33,314 nucleotides of DNA from an uncultured Mucispirillum sp. (lineage in GTDB: Bacteria > Chrysiogenota > Deferribacteres > Deferribacterales > Mucispirillaceae), in assembly GCA_944324495.1 (NCBI GenBank), contig CALUWN010000020.1, positions 1 through 33,314 of the forward strand. Direction: 5' to 3'. Below the pieces are notes generated by a model that saw only the letters and a list, made by a program, of their open reading frames with translations, did not search any database and had not been told where the DNA came from. Positions 24,950 to 33,267 of the stretch are shown here, piece after piece. The position numbers were made by a program, and so were the translations under genes. How positions within the stretch are numbered: the first letter of the stretch is position 1; each line of letters opens with the position of its first letter.

Positions 24950-26308
24950 TCACCATTCTATATTTTTTCCATATAAAAAATATCTATCCAGCTTATTTTT
25001 TATAGTATTTTCTATTTTTTTACCATACCCTACAGGTATATTGTTATAATATAAAAGTTCGTTATTATAATTATCATTGCAGGATATGTCAAACCCTTTC
25101 ATATAATTTTTGCTAAATTCATAAGAAATATTATATTTCATATTTTCTTTTGTATAATTTCCAAGCTCCCAAACACTTTGACATGTTGGCTCATATATTT
25201 TACCAGTATCCTTATATAAATTTAGCCCACGCCTTTTAAAACGTATGTTTTTAAATATTTCTGGTGCTGTTTCAATATAGCCTTTTCTATCCACTTCTTT
25301 TATACTTATATGGTCATGGCTATATTCTGGAAAATATTTTTTAAAAAATTCTTCCTCTTTTTTACTTAATTTTGTATGTATGAAATCATAGGGTATTAGC
25401 TCGCCTTTTTTAGCAATAGCTGCAGCAAAAAAGCCGTCTATATTATCTTTATCTGGCATAATGCGTGCAACATTTTCATCTATCTCATCTATTCCTGAAA
25501 GACCTTTGCCATATTCTTTTCCACATGGTAAAAGATAGGCATCAGAAAATTCATCTAATAATTTTTTTACAACCATTTCATTTTCTTCTAAACTTAAAGT
25601 GCAGGTAGAATAAACAAGCACACCGCCAGATTTTAAACAAGAAAAGGCAGATTTTATTAATTGAAATTGAAGTTCAGCCATACGGCATACAAGCTCTTTG
25701 CCCCATGAAGCCTGCACTGTTTTATTACGAAATATTTTATTTTCATTGGAGCAAGGAGCATCAAGCAAAATACCATCAAAAGAATTTTCAAAATATTTTG
25801 GCAAAAGCCTGCCATCAAGGGATATGGTTTTTACATTATATGCACCGTATTTTTCCAAATTAAAATGAAGTGATTTTAACCTGCTTGATGATATTTCATT
25901 GGCAACTATCACACCTTTTCTATTTGTCATATCAGAAAGGGCACAAGTTTTACCACCGGGGGCAGATGATACATCAAGCATAACAGGGTTTTGCCCCATA
26001 TAAGACATTAATATTTTAGCAGGTGCTAAAGATGACGGGTTCATAATATATGCACCACCTGTTTGAAACGTGATGCTTTCTACTATATTTTCTTTTTCTT
26101 CCACCACTTTATACATATTTTCATACTGACTAAGGCTTTCAAGACTGCTTATGCTTTCTAGCTCCTGCATATAATCAATATTTCTGCATTTGCTTAAACG
26201 TATATGGCGAGCTTTCGGGCATGACAGCCCATATTCAAACTCATCATATCTATCTTTTAAAAGTGGTTTATATTCTTTTCTAAAAAGTTCAAGCCAATTA
26301 TTTTCCAT
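24950..26308 (-). CDS. rsmF: RsmF/NOL1-NOP2-Sun-type rRNA cytosine-C5 methyltransferase
   Basis: Predicted S-adenosylmethionine-dependent enzyme making 5-methylcytosine in 16S rRNA. The methyltransferase core (about 70-280) shows the SAM loop DVSSAPGGKT, motif IV LLDAPCSNE and motif VI VYSTCTLSLEENE, with both Cys (PC and TC) needed for release and attack. A C-terminal region (about 285-452) is like the RNA-binding extension of RsmF/YebU rather than RsmB, which has an N-terminal NusB domain absent here. RsmF is therefore favoured, but the exact target base is unproven. ATG 26308 is chosen as GGTG lies six bases upstream; ATG 26320 is an alternative. It is the first gene of the operon to thiL. 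Confidence 0.85.
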   Translation of the reverse strand: MENNWLELFRKEYKPLLKDRYDEFEYGLSCPKARHIRLSKCRNIDYMQELESISSLESLSQYENMYKVVEEKENIVESITFQTGGAYIMNPSSLAPAKILMSYMGQNPVMLDVSSAPGGKTCALSDMTNRKGVIVANEISSSRLKSLHFNLEKYGAYNVKTISLDGRLLPKYFENSFDGILLDAPCSNENKIFRNKTVQASWGKELVCRMAELQFQLIKSAFSCLKSGGVLVYSTCTLSLEENEMVVKKLLDEFSDAYLLPCGKEYGKGLSGIDEIDENVARIMPDKDNIDGFFAAAIAKKGELIPYDFIHTKLSKKEEEFFKKYFPEYSHDHISIKEVDRKGYIETAPEIFKNIRFKRRGLNLYKDTGKIYEPTCQSVWELGNYTKENMKYNISYEFSKNYMKGFDISCNDNYNNELLYYNNIPVGYGKKIENTIKNKLDRYFLYGKNIEW

Positions 26309-26366
26309 AGCATACACCATATTAAATTAATAAAATTTATGCAAGGAAAAAAGTAAGTTAATGTGT

Positions 26367-26372
26367 ATTATA
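26367..26372 (-). promoter_or_regulatory. possible -10 element of the rsmF operon
   Basis: Minus-strand TATAAT (26367-26372) lies about 60 bases before the rsmF start. The sequence 17 bases upstream (TGGGTG) is a poor -35 match. ACACCCA at 26389-26395 just beside it is repeated inverted (TGGGTGT) at 26459-26465, near the antitoxin start. Confidence 0.35.
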
Positions 26373-26417
26373 ACTTTAAATTTATACTACACCCATACAA
26401 TTTTTTATTTGCATTTT

Positions 26418-26443
26418 TAATATAATACATATATATTATATTA
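26418..26443. promoter_or_regulatory. palindrome before the antitoxin gene, possible operator
   Basis: TAATATAATA (26418-26427) and TATTATATTA (26434-26443) are perfect inverted copies separated by CATATA, ending 25 bases before the antitoxin ATG. RelB/DinJ proteins bind such palindromes to repress their own genes, so this is a candidate operator. The AT-rich composition makes chance palindromes fairly common. Confidence 0.4.
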
Positions 26444-26468
26444 AAATATATTAAAATGTGGGTGTGTT

Positions 26469-26723
26469 ATGGAATATTCAACTATTAGCGTTAGAATTGA
26501 TAAAGAAAACAAACAAGCCTTTGATAAGTTTTGTAATGATGTTGGTATGAATACATCTACTGCAATATCATTATTTATAAAAGCAGTATTGCGAAATAAC
26601 TGCATACCATTTGAAATATCTACAGACCCATTTTATTCAAAATCAAACATGGAACATTTAAAAAGAGGTATCTCTGCAATTAATGAAGGAAAAGGCAGAG
26701 AACATGATTTAATTGAAGAGTAA
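26469..26723 (+). CDS. RelB/DinJ-family antitoxin, no toxin next to it
   Basis: An 84-residue ribbon-helix-helix protein. The N-terminal strand and helices (STISVRIDKENKQAFDKFCNDVGMNTSTAISLFIKAVLRNN) are the standard RelB/DinJ DNA-binding dimerisation domain, followed by IPFEI and a C-terminal tail INEGKGREHDLIE of the kind that wraps a RelE/YafQ-type toxin. GGTG lies four bases before the ATG. The next 120 bases hold no toxin gene; the dprA promoter begins 66 bases after the stop. It is likely a solitary antitoxin whose toxin was lost or lies elsewhere, perhaps acting as a plain repressor. Confidence 0.8.
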   Translation: MEYSTISVRIDKENKQAFDKFCNDVGMNTSTAISLFIKAVLRNNCIPFEISTDPFYSKSNMEHLKRGISAINEGKGREHDLIEE

Positions 26724-26788
26724 TACATTACAATAAACACTTAACTTTATCAAATTTATATCCAAATAAAAAGTAAATTCAATTTTAT

Positions 26789-26816
26789 TTGACATTTTAT
26801 AATCTTTTATTATATT
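26789..26816 (+). promoter_or_regulatory. sigma-70-type promoter for dprA
   Basis: A perfect -35 TTGACA (26789-26794), 16-base spacer and TATATT (26811-26816). Transcription would begin near 26823, about 24 bases before the proposed ATT start of dprA, leaving room for its ribosome site. Confidence 0.75.
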
Positions 26817-26833
26817 CTTTTTTAATAAATTTT

Positions 26834-26840
26834 AGGGGAG
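26834..26840 (+). promoter_or_regulatory. ribosome binding site that fixes the dprA start at ATT
   Basis: AGGGGAG is the strongest Shine-Dalgarno sequence in this area and lies six bases before ATT 26847. The dprA frame has a stop at 26826-26828, so the start must lie after it, and no ATG, GTG or TTG occurs in frame until 27144. Confidence 0.75.
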
Positions 26841-26846
26841 TTTCTT

Positions 26847-27947
26847 ATTAATAAGATATATGAATATTTAGCACTTAAACACATTAAGGGTTTAAGTGAT
26901 GTTGTAATACACACTATTTTAGAAAACCGTGGCACTATTTCTGGTATATTTAATGAAAGGGCAGATTTCTTCTATGGCTCAAATATACAAAGTGCTGTTG
27001 CTGAAAAAATATATAACCAAGCATTTAACGAACAGGCAGTTGAAAGTATTATTGAATGTACTAAAAACGAAGGTATAGAAATAATTACTTTAGAAGATGA
27101 AAAATACCCTGCACTTTTAAAAGAAATATATGCTCCACCTGCTTTGCTTTTTGTAAAAGGTAATGTGGAATGCTTAAATAATGTATCAGTTGGTATAGTA
27201 GGCTCTAGAAACTGCTCATCTCAAGCAGAAAAATTTACTTATAAACTATCAAAAGAATTAGCAGAAGTAGGCATTACTGTTGTAAGCGGTTTTGCTTACG
27301 GTATAGATATTGCTTCTCATCTTGGAGCAATTGAAAAAGGTGCTACAGCCTGCGTGCTTGGCAGTGGTCTTTTTCAGATATACCCTAAAAACCATATGAA
27401 ATATATTGATAAAATAATTAATATGGGTGGCTGTTTGATTAGTGAATTTATGCCAGATGAAATGCCACTTCCTAAAAATTTTCCTAGAAGAAATAGAATT
27501 ATTTCAGGTCTTTCAAAAGTAATAGCAGTTATTGAAGCAAGTAAACGAAGTGGCTCGCTTATTACCTGCCGTTTTGCTTTGGAGCAAAATAGAGAGATTT
27601 TTGCAGTGCCAGCTTTTCCCAGTGGCAGAAACAGTGCTACAAACTCACTTTTAAGGGACGGTGCAAAATTTTTAGAAACATCTCTTGACATAATAAGCGA
27701 ATTACAATATGACTTAAAAGTTGAGCTTAATACAACTTGCCACGCACCTAAAAGCAATATTAATATAGAAGATGAAGATTGTAGAAAAATATATGATACT
27801 CTTGCAATTGAGCCTTTATCTTTAAATAATATATGTATAAAATTAGATATGGATGTGGTTAGAGCCATGAGTGCGTTAGCTGCTTTAGAGCTTGATGGTT
27901 TAATAGAAAAGTTAGTTGATGAAAAATATACAATAAATAATATATAG
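26847..27947 (+). CDS. dprA: DNA processing protein DprA, probable ATT start
   Basis: Binds single-stranded DNA taken up by the cell and loads RecA for recombination. With the ATT start the protein has 366 residues: an N-terminal helical domain (about 1-80, YLALKHIKGLSDV), the conserved EDEKYPALLKEIYAPPALLFVKG, then the Rossmann-like DprA core with GIVGSRNCSS, GFAYGIDIASHLGA, LGSGLFQIYP, SEFMP and FPRRNRIISGLS, and a winged-helix C-terminus (about 305-366). The first ordinary start codon, TTG 27144, would remove 99 residues, including the conserved YP..L..I..PP stretch, so ATT 26847 behind AGGGGAG is the best start. It is directly followed by topA. Confidence 0.88.
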   Translation: MNKIYEYLALKHIKGLSDVVIHTILENRGTISGIFNERADFFYGSNIQSAVAEKIYNQAFNEQAVESIIECTKNEGIEIITLEDEKYPALLKEIYAPPALLFVKGNVECLNNVSVGIVGSRNCSSQAEKFTYKLSKELAEVGITVVSGFAYGIDIASHLGAIEKGATACVLGSGLFQIYPKNHMKYIDKIINMGGCLISEFMPDEMPLPKNFPRRNRIISGLSKVIAVIEASKRSGSLITCRFALEQNREIFAVPAFPSGRNSATNSLLRDGAKFLETSLDIISELQYDLKVELNTTCHAPKSNINIEDEDCRKIYDTLAIEPLSLNNICIKLDMDVVRAMSALAALELDGLIEKLVDEKYTINNI

Positions 27948-27959
27948 ATGGTTAGCAAT

Positions 27960-30302
27960 ATGAATCTTGTAATTGTGGAATCGCCTGCTAAGGCTAAAAC
28001 TATTGAGAAATATCTTGGTAATGACTATAAAGTTATTGCCAGTGTTGGTCATATTATAGACCTGCCTGCCAGTGAACTTGGTGTGGATATTGAACATAAC
28101 TTTGAGCCCAAATATATTGTGATTGAAGGTAAAGAAAAAGTTATTTCCGCCCTTAAAAGTAATGCTAAAAAAGCAGATGCAATATACCTTGCCCCTGACC
28201 CTGATAGAGAGGGGGAAGCTATTGCATGGCATATTGCAAGCCAGATAGATAAAAATAAACCTGTAAAACGTGTACTTTTTAATGAGATTACTAAAAAAGG
28301 TATTCTTGATGGTATTAATAACCCGGGCGATATTAATATGAACAGGGTTAATGCACAGCAGTCAAGAAGGATACTGGATAGACTTGTGGGTTACCTTGTA
28401 AGCCCGCTTTTATGGAAACCTTTAAAGTATGGTTTATCTGCCGGACGTGTTCAGTCTGTTGCATTAAGGTTAATATGTGAACGAGAAGAAGAAATAGAAA
28501 GATTTATACCTGTTGAATCTTGGAGCATTAATGCTGATTTTTTAATACAAGGTGCAAAATCTGCTGAAAAAGGTACATTAAAAGCTAAGCTTGATAAAAT
28601 AGGTGGCAAAAAGGCTGAGATTAAAACAGAAGCAGAAGCTGATGCTGTTTTAAAAAGCCTGCCGAAAGATTTTAAAGTTAGCGATGTGGAAGAAAAAGCA
28701 GTTAAGCAGTCCCCTGCTGAGCCGTTTATTACTTCCCGTATGCAGCAGGAAGCTATTAGAAAGCTTGGCTTTACTTCTAAAAAGACAATGTCTGTTGCTC
28801 AAAGCCTTTATGAAGGTGTGGAAATTGCAGAAGGCCCTGTGGGTTTAATTACATATATGAGAACAGACTCTACTCGTATTGCTCCAGAAGCTATAGAGCA
28901 GGCTCAAAAATTTATTGCTGAAACCTATGGGGAAGAATATATTGCAAAAACTAAAAAGATAGCTAAAAAAAGCAATAATAATGTGCAGGATGCCCACGAA
29001 GCAATACGCCCTACTTCAGTATTAAGAACTCCTGAAGCTATTAAAAAATACTTAACTACAGACCAGTATAAGCTTTATAAACTTATTTGGGAACGTTTTG
29101 TTGCAAGCCAGATGAGCGAAGCAGTTTATAACCAAACTGTTGTACGCCTTGCAGGTGATAAATATGAATTTAAAGCAACAGCTAGAGTGCTTGCTTTTGC
29201 TGGTTTTACAAAACTCTATCTTGAAAGTAAAGAAGAAGATGTGAAAAATGATGAAGATGATGAAACTACAATCTCTTTTAAAATAACAAAAGATACACCA
29301 GCATTAAGAGATAAAACAGAGAAAAAGCAGCATTTTACTCAAAGCCCGCCAAGATATACTGAAGCAACATTAGTCAAAACACTAGAACAGCAGGGAATAG
29401 GCAGACCTTCCACATATGCTGCTATTATCTCTACTATTGTAGACAGGAAATATACAGAGTTAATAGAAAAGAAATTTCACCCAACTGAGCTTGGAAGAAT
29501 AGTTAATAAAATATTAATAGAAAACTTTCCTAAAATATTTGAAGTAAAATTTACTGCAAATATGGAAAAAGAGTTAGACCAAATAGAAGACGGCAGCCAA
29601 AACTGGCACAATGTATTATCATCTTTTTATAAAAGTTTTGATAAAGAATTAAAAGCTGCCACAGAAGGCAAAATATCTGCTAATTTAGAAACTAATAAAA
29701 AATGCCCAATATGTAACAGCGACTTAGTTATAAAAATGGGTAAAAACGGTGCTTTTATTGCCTGCACTCAGTATCCAGAATGTAAGTTTACTTCTAACTT
29801 TAAGCGTAGTGAAAAAGGCGAAATAGAGCTGGTGGAAGATAAACAGTTTGAAGGCTCTGGGTTAATATGTGAAAAATGTGGGGCGGAGCTTGTTTATAAA
29901 AAAACAAGATTTGGTGAAGTTATCGCCTGCCCTAATTACCCAGAATGTAAAAATATTAAGAACTTTTTAAGGTATCCTGATGGCTCTGTTAAAATATTGG
30001 AGCAGGGAGAAAAACTTGATATAAAATGCCCAGAATGTTCTAAAGATTTAGTATTAAAATCTGGTAAAAATGGTATATTTGCAGCCTGCTCTGGATACCC
30101 AGAGTGTAAATACACTGCTAATATTGAAATGAAAGAAGATGGAAAAATTGGGGTAAAGGCAGCACCAAGTAACGAAAGTAATGAAGTTTGCGAAAAATGT
30201 GGCAAACCTATGGTTGTAAAAAGAAGCTTCAGGGGTGCATTTTTAGCCTGCTCTGGTTACCCAGACTGCAAAAATACTAAGCCTTTAAAGAAAAAAGATT
30301 AG
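27960..30302 (+). CDS. topA: DNA topoisomerase I (type IA)
   Basis: Relaxes negative supercoils by cutting one strand through a tyrosine. The Toprim domain opens the protein (LVIVESPAKAKTIEKYLG, and APDPDREGEAIAWH binding Mg2+); the active tyrosine is in GLITYMRTDSTRI (about residue 300). The C-terminus carries four C4 zinc fingers (about 582-608, 637-663, 690-716, 744-770), each CxxC...C.xYPxC, which bind single-stranded DNA. Start ATG 27960 fits the family N-terminus and has GGT six bases upstream; ATG 27948, immediately after the dprA stop, would add four residues. It is tightly linked to dprA and to trmFO. Confidence 0.95.
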   Translation: MNLVIVESPAKAKTIEKYLGNDYKVIASVGHIIDLPASELGVDIEHNFEPKYIVIEGKEKVISALKSNAKKADAIYLAPDPDREGEAIAWHIASQIDKNKPVKRVLFNEITKKGILDGINNPGDINMNRVNAQQSRRILDRLVGYLVSPLLWKPLKYGLSAGRVQSVALRLICEREEEIERFIPVESWSINADFLIQGAKSAEKGTLKAKLDKIGGKKAEIKTEAEADAVLKSLPKDFKVSDVEEKAVKQSPAEPFITSRMQQEAIRKLGFTSKKTMSVAQSLYEGVEIAEGPVGLITYMRTDSTRIAPEAIEQAQKFIAETYGEEYIAKTKKIAKKSNNNVQDAHEAIRPTSVLRTPEAIKKYLTTDQYKLYKLIWERFVASQMSEAVYNQTVVRLAGDKYEFKATARVLAFAGFTKLYLESKEEDVKNDEDDETTISFKITKDTPALRDKTEKKQHFTQSPPRYTEATLVKTLEQQGIGRPSTYAAIISTIVDRKYTELIEKKFHPTELGRIVNKILIENFPKIFEVKFTANMEKELDQIEDGSQNWHNVLSSFYKSFDKELKAATEGKISANLETNKKCPICNSDLVIKMGKNGAFIACTQYPECKFTSNFKRSEKGEIELVEDKQFEGSGLICEKCGAELVYKKTRFGEVIACPNYPECKNIKNFLRYPDGSVKILEQGEKLDIKCPECSKDLVLKSGKNGIFAACSGYPECKYTANIEMKEDGKIGVKAAPSNESNEVCEKCGKPMVVKRSFRGAFLACSGYPDCKNTKPLKKKD

Positions 30303-30311
30303 GGTGAGTAA

Positions 30312-31646
30312 GTGGCAGAATATGATGTAATAATTGCAGGTGCTGGCTTGGCAGGCAGTGAAGCAGCTTATCAGCTTGCAAGATATGGTTATAAAGTTAA
30401 GCTTATTGAGATGCGACCTAAGAAAACAACTCCCGCCCATGAAAGTGATAAATTTGCAGAACTTGTTTGCTCTAACAGTTTAAAATCTATTGATGATACT
30501 ACTTCAAGCGGGCTTTTAAAAAAAGAGCTTTCCCTTTATAACTCATTTTTAATTGAAACTGCTTATAAATGCAGTGTACCAGCAGGAAACGCATTAGCAG
30601 TTGATAGGCACGCTTTTTCAAATATAATAACTGATACTTTAAAAAACCATAAAAATATTGATGTGGTATGTGATGAAGTAAAAGAACTACCACTTGATAC
30701 TGATATACCGTTTTTAATTGCCACAGGTCCTTTAACTAGTGATGATTTAGCTTCTGATATTAAAGAAAAACTAGGGGGAGCATTATATTTTGCTGATGCC
30801 ATAAGCCCTATAATAGATGCAGAAAGCATTGATATGGATAAGGGGTATTTTTTAGGCAGATATAATAAAGGCGGCGATGATTACTTTAATATTCCGCTTT
30901 CAGAAGAAGAATATAATACTTTTTATGATGATATAATGAACGCTCCAAAAACAGCATTTCATGATTTTGAGGATATTGCATATTTTGAAGGCTGTATGCC
31001 TATAGAAGTAATGGCAGGCCGTGGCAGAAATACTCTAGCTTTTGGACCTATGAAGCCTGTTGGTTTAATAGACCCAAAAACAAATAAAACTCCATATGCT
31101 GTAATACAGTTACGCAAAGAAAATAAAGATGCAACAGCATTTAATATTGTGGGCTTTCAAACTAAAATGACAATAGGAGCACAAAAAGAAGTATTTAGAA
31201 AAATACCTGCTTTAAGGCAGGCAGAATTTTTACGTTTTGGCTCAGTTCATAGAAATACATATATTATAGGTCCAAAACATCTTACAAGATATTTTAATTT
31301 TAAAGAAAATAAAAATCTTTTTATTGCAGGTCAAATTACAGGGCTTGAAGGTTATGTGGAATCTATTGCAGGTGGCTTAATTGCAGCACTTCAAATATCA
31401 CGATTACTTGAAAATAAACCTTTTTATGAACTGCCTAAAAATACAGCTTTAGGCTGCCTTTCTGATTATATTTCAGGAATTTCAGAATTTTCAAGTGGTA
31501 AAAAATACAGCCCGTCAAACTTTCATTTGGGAATGCTTGCTCCTCTTGAAAAAAGAGTAAAAGATAAAAAACTTAAAAAACAAATGCAGGTAGATATTGC
31601 ATATAATACTACAAAAAGTTTTTATGAAAGTGATGTATGGAAATAG
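30312..31646 (+). CDS. trmFO: tRNA (uracil-54-C5) methyltransferase, folate/FAD-dependent
   Basis: Makes ribothymidine at position 54 of tRNA using methylene-tetrahydrofolate and FAD rather than SAM. The 444-residue protein has the FAD loop GAGLAGSEAAYQLARYG, the family signature ELVCSNSLKS with Cys53, and YFEGCMPIEVMAGRGRNTLAFGPMKPVGL with Cys228; these are the two functional cysteines of TrmFO. The start is GTG 30312 with GGGTGA four bases upstream. It begins nine bases after topA and overlaps xerC by ten bases. Confidence 0.95.
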   Translation: MAEYDVIIAGAGLAGSEAAYQLARYGYKVKLIEMRPKKTTPAHESDKFAELVCSNSLKSIDDTTSSGLLKKELSLYNSFLIETAYKCSVPAGNALAVDRHAFSNIITDTLKNHKNIDVVCDEVKELPLDTDIPFLIATGPLTSDDLASDIKEKLGGALYFADAISPIIDAESIDMDKGYFLGRYNKGGDDYFNIPLSEEEYNTFYDDIMNAPKTAFHDFEDIAYFEGCMPIEVMAGRGRNTLAFGPMKPVGLIDPKTNKTPYAVIQLRKENKDATAFNIVGFQTKMTIGAQKEVFRKIPALRQAEFLRFGSVHRNTYIIGPKHLTRYFNFKENKNLFIAGQITGLEGYVESIAGGLIAALQISRLLENKPFYELPKNTALGCLSDYISGISEFSSGKKYSPSNFHLGMLAPLEKRVKDKKLKKQMQVDIAYNTTKSFYESDVWK

Positions 31647-32551
31647 ATAATGCAATAGAAGAATTTATAAATTTTATAAGAGTAGAAAGGCAGTACAGTA
31701 ATCATTCTATTACAGCTTATGCAAAAGATTTAAGCGAACTTGCTATTTATATTGATGAAGAAAAGCTTGGCAGTAATATAAAGGTGGTAGATTTTTATGT
31801 ACTTCGTGGTTTTATTACTACTTTATATGATAAAGAGCTTTCAAAATCCAGCATTGAAAGGAAAATATCCACCTTAAAATCATTTTTCAAGTTTTTATAC
31901 AGACGTGGCATAATTGAAGATAACCCTGCTAGAATGTTAAAATTTCCTAAAAAAGAAAAATATCTGCCAAATGTATTTAATGTGGATGATATTTTTACAC
32001 TTTTAGACCTGCCGGATAAATCTACCCCTATGGGTATGCGGGATGCTTTAATATTAGAGCTATTATACGGCACAGGCGTCCGTGTTTCTGAACTTGTGGG
32101 GCTTGATAGAAACGCAGTTGACTTAAACGGTATGCGTATACTTGTACGTGGTAAAGGCAAAAAGGAAAGGATTGTGCCACTTGCCCCAGAATTAATATCT
32201 TTAATAAAAGATTATTATAAAGTAATGTATAATATAGTAAGTGAAGGAAGAGTAGTAGAAAGCGATGCTTTAATTATAAACAGGCTTGGCACCCGCATGA
32301 CAGATAGAACTATTCGCCGAGTAGTAGAAGCATATCTGAAAAAAGCAGGGCTTCCCCTTGATTATTCGCCCCACTCTTTTAGGCATACATTTGCCACCCA
32401 TTTACTTGAAGGCGGAGCAGATTTAAGGTCAATACAAGAGCTTTTAGGCCATGAATCCCTTGCTACAACTCAAAAATATACCCATTCTGATTTAGCCTCC
32501 CTTTTAAAAGTTTATGATGATACTCACCCTATGGCTAAAAAAAATAAATAA
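31637..32551 (+). CDS. xerC: tyrosine recombinase XerC
   Basis: Site-specific recombinase resolving chromosome dimers at the dif site, normally with XerD. The N-terminal SAM-like core-binding domain (about 1-95) is followed by the catalytic domain with all key residues: Arg149 (GTGVRVSEL), Lys173 (RGKGKKER), His246 and Arg249 (HSFRHTFATH), His272 (LGHESLATTQKYTH) and the nucleophile Tyr281. Length (304) is normal. XerC and XerD are hard to tell apart by sequence; the position after topA-trmFO, as in Bacillus, favours XerC. In Bacillus hslV and hslU come next, but here a repeat region follows. Confidence 0.88.
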   Translation: MEIDNAIEEFINFIRVERQYSNHSITAYAKDLSELAIYIDEEKLGSNIKVVDFYVLRGFITTLYDKELSKSSIERKISTLKSFFKFLYRRGIIEDNPARMLKFPKKEKYLPNVFNVDDIFTLLDLPDKSTPMGMRDALILELLYGTGVRVSELVGLDRNAVDLNGMRILVRGKGKKERIVPLAPELISLIKDYYKVMYNIVSEGRVVESDALIINRLGTRMTDRTIRRVVEAYLKKAGLPLDYSPHSFRHTFATHLLEGGADLRSIQELLGHESLATTQKYTHSDLASLLKVYDDTHPMAKKNK

Positions 32552-32656
32552 AACAATAAAACTTCTCTTTTTTAAAAAAACTGCTTCACCCCCATTTTTT
32601 ATTAAAAAATGCTATAACTACTTGATAATATATGTAAAAATAGAAATAATTGTAAT

Positions 32657-32695
32657 AACTGTCATTCAGAACCTACGATAGTAGGCGAAGCAGTT
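32657..32695. repeat. imperfect hairpin inside the repeat region
   Basis: AACTG (32657-32661) pairs with CAGTT (32691-32695) and CCTAC (32672-32676) with GTAGG (32681-32685) around a GATA loop. It includes GCGAAGCAG, overlapping in sequence with the GAAGCAG end of the terminal arms, so it may be a related palindrome. Confidence 0.45.
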
Positions 32696-32984
32696 TCTTT
32701 TAACCTTTTTAATTGTATAGGGTTGTAATATTATTAATAGATTATTGATATTACTACTGTGTAATATTGAGCGTAAGAAAATGAAATTGTAAACTTAAAA
32801 AATATAACAGTTTTAGATATATTAAAAGTATATATAATCTATTAATATCTTACTGCCATATTTTTACCTTTCCATATCTTTACGCCGAAAATCTCAAAAA
32901 CGTGTAGAAATGTTATATTATCCCTTCGTCTCCAAATTCCATAACCACTCCGTGTTTTTTTCTCCATATGAAATTTGAACTCGC

Positions 32985-33009
32985 ATTACTAATAAAAAAC
33001 ATTAGTAAT
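32985..33009. repeat. nine-base perfect inverted repeat
   Basis: ATTACTAAT (32985-32993) and ATTAGTAAT (33001-33009) flank AAAAAAC. A second stem, TACGCA/TGCGTA at 33035-33040 and 33049-33054, follows closely. Both lie between the two AATTCCATAACCA units. Confidence 0.5.
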
Positions 33010-33129
33010 ACTCAAACAAAAATTCCATAACCATTACGCAAAAAACACTGCGTATGAAATAAGTCGCTCAGTGATAATATAACTTTAGCTCCTAAATTTG
33101 GATAAAAACTATTAATATTTTACTAACTT

Positions 33130-33146
33130 TCGCATTCGCTTATAAT
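33130..33146 (+). repeat. 17-bp repeat, right copy
   Basis: Identical to positions 1-17 in the same orientation. About 60 bases further on is A7TGGGGGTGAAGCA, again as at the left end. Confidence 0.75.
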
Positions 33147-33228
33147 ATTCCAACTAGTAAAAATTATAGACTCTTCGGCTCCACATCAAGGTGACATAAG
33201 GTGTTGCAAAAAAATGGGGGTGAAGCAA

Positions 33229-33267
33229 TTTAAAAAAACTGGTGGTACCCCATTTTTATTTTAAAAA
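33229..33267 (+). repeat. start of a second repeat copy at the window edge
   Basis: TTTAAAAAAACTG (33229-33241), a few differing bases, then ACCCCATTTTTATTTTAAAAA. This parallels 32571-32611 over about 38 bases, where the same 13-mer is followed by CTTC and ACCCCCATTTTTTATTAAA. It suggests another element copy begins here, in tandem. Confidence 0.5.

Larger units (their letters stand above)
32571..33227. repeat. about 660-bp noncoding repeat element bounded by inverted arms
   Basis: The left end has TTTAAAAAAACTG (32571-32583) running into TGCTTCACCCCCATTTTTT (32582-32600). The right end has the exact 19-base inverted copy (33209-33227). TTTAAAAAAACTG recurs at 33229-33241. Ends like these suit a small non-autonomous mobile element or an eroded insertion sequence, but there is no transposase gene and the interior is AT-rich and degenerate. 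Confidence 0.5.

Noticed and set aside
26724-26788. Remnant of a toxin gene after the antitoxin
   Set aside because: The short AT-rich gap shows no frame resembling RelE or YafQ and runs into the dprA promoter.
27374-27958. 194-codon minus-strand frame opposite dprA
   Set aside because: It lies antisense to strongly conserved DprA motifs, has no ribosome site and no recognisable domain; it is a codon-bias shadow.
27912-28232. 106-codon minus-strand frame over the dprA/topA junction
   Set aside because: Antisense to the topA Toprim motifs and the dprA stop, with no family features.
32969-33031. Twenty-codon frame from ATG 32969
   Set aside because: Too short, without a convincing ribosome site, and lying across a hairpin repeat.
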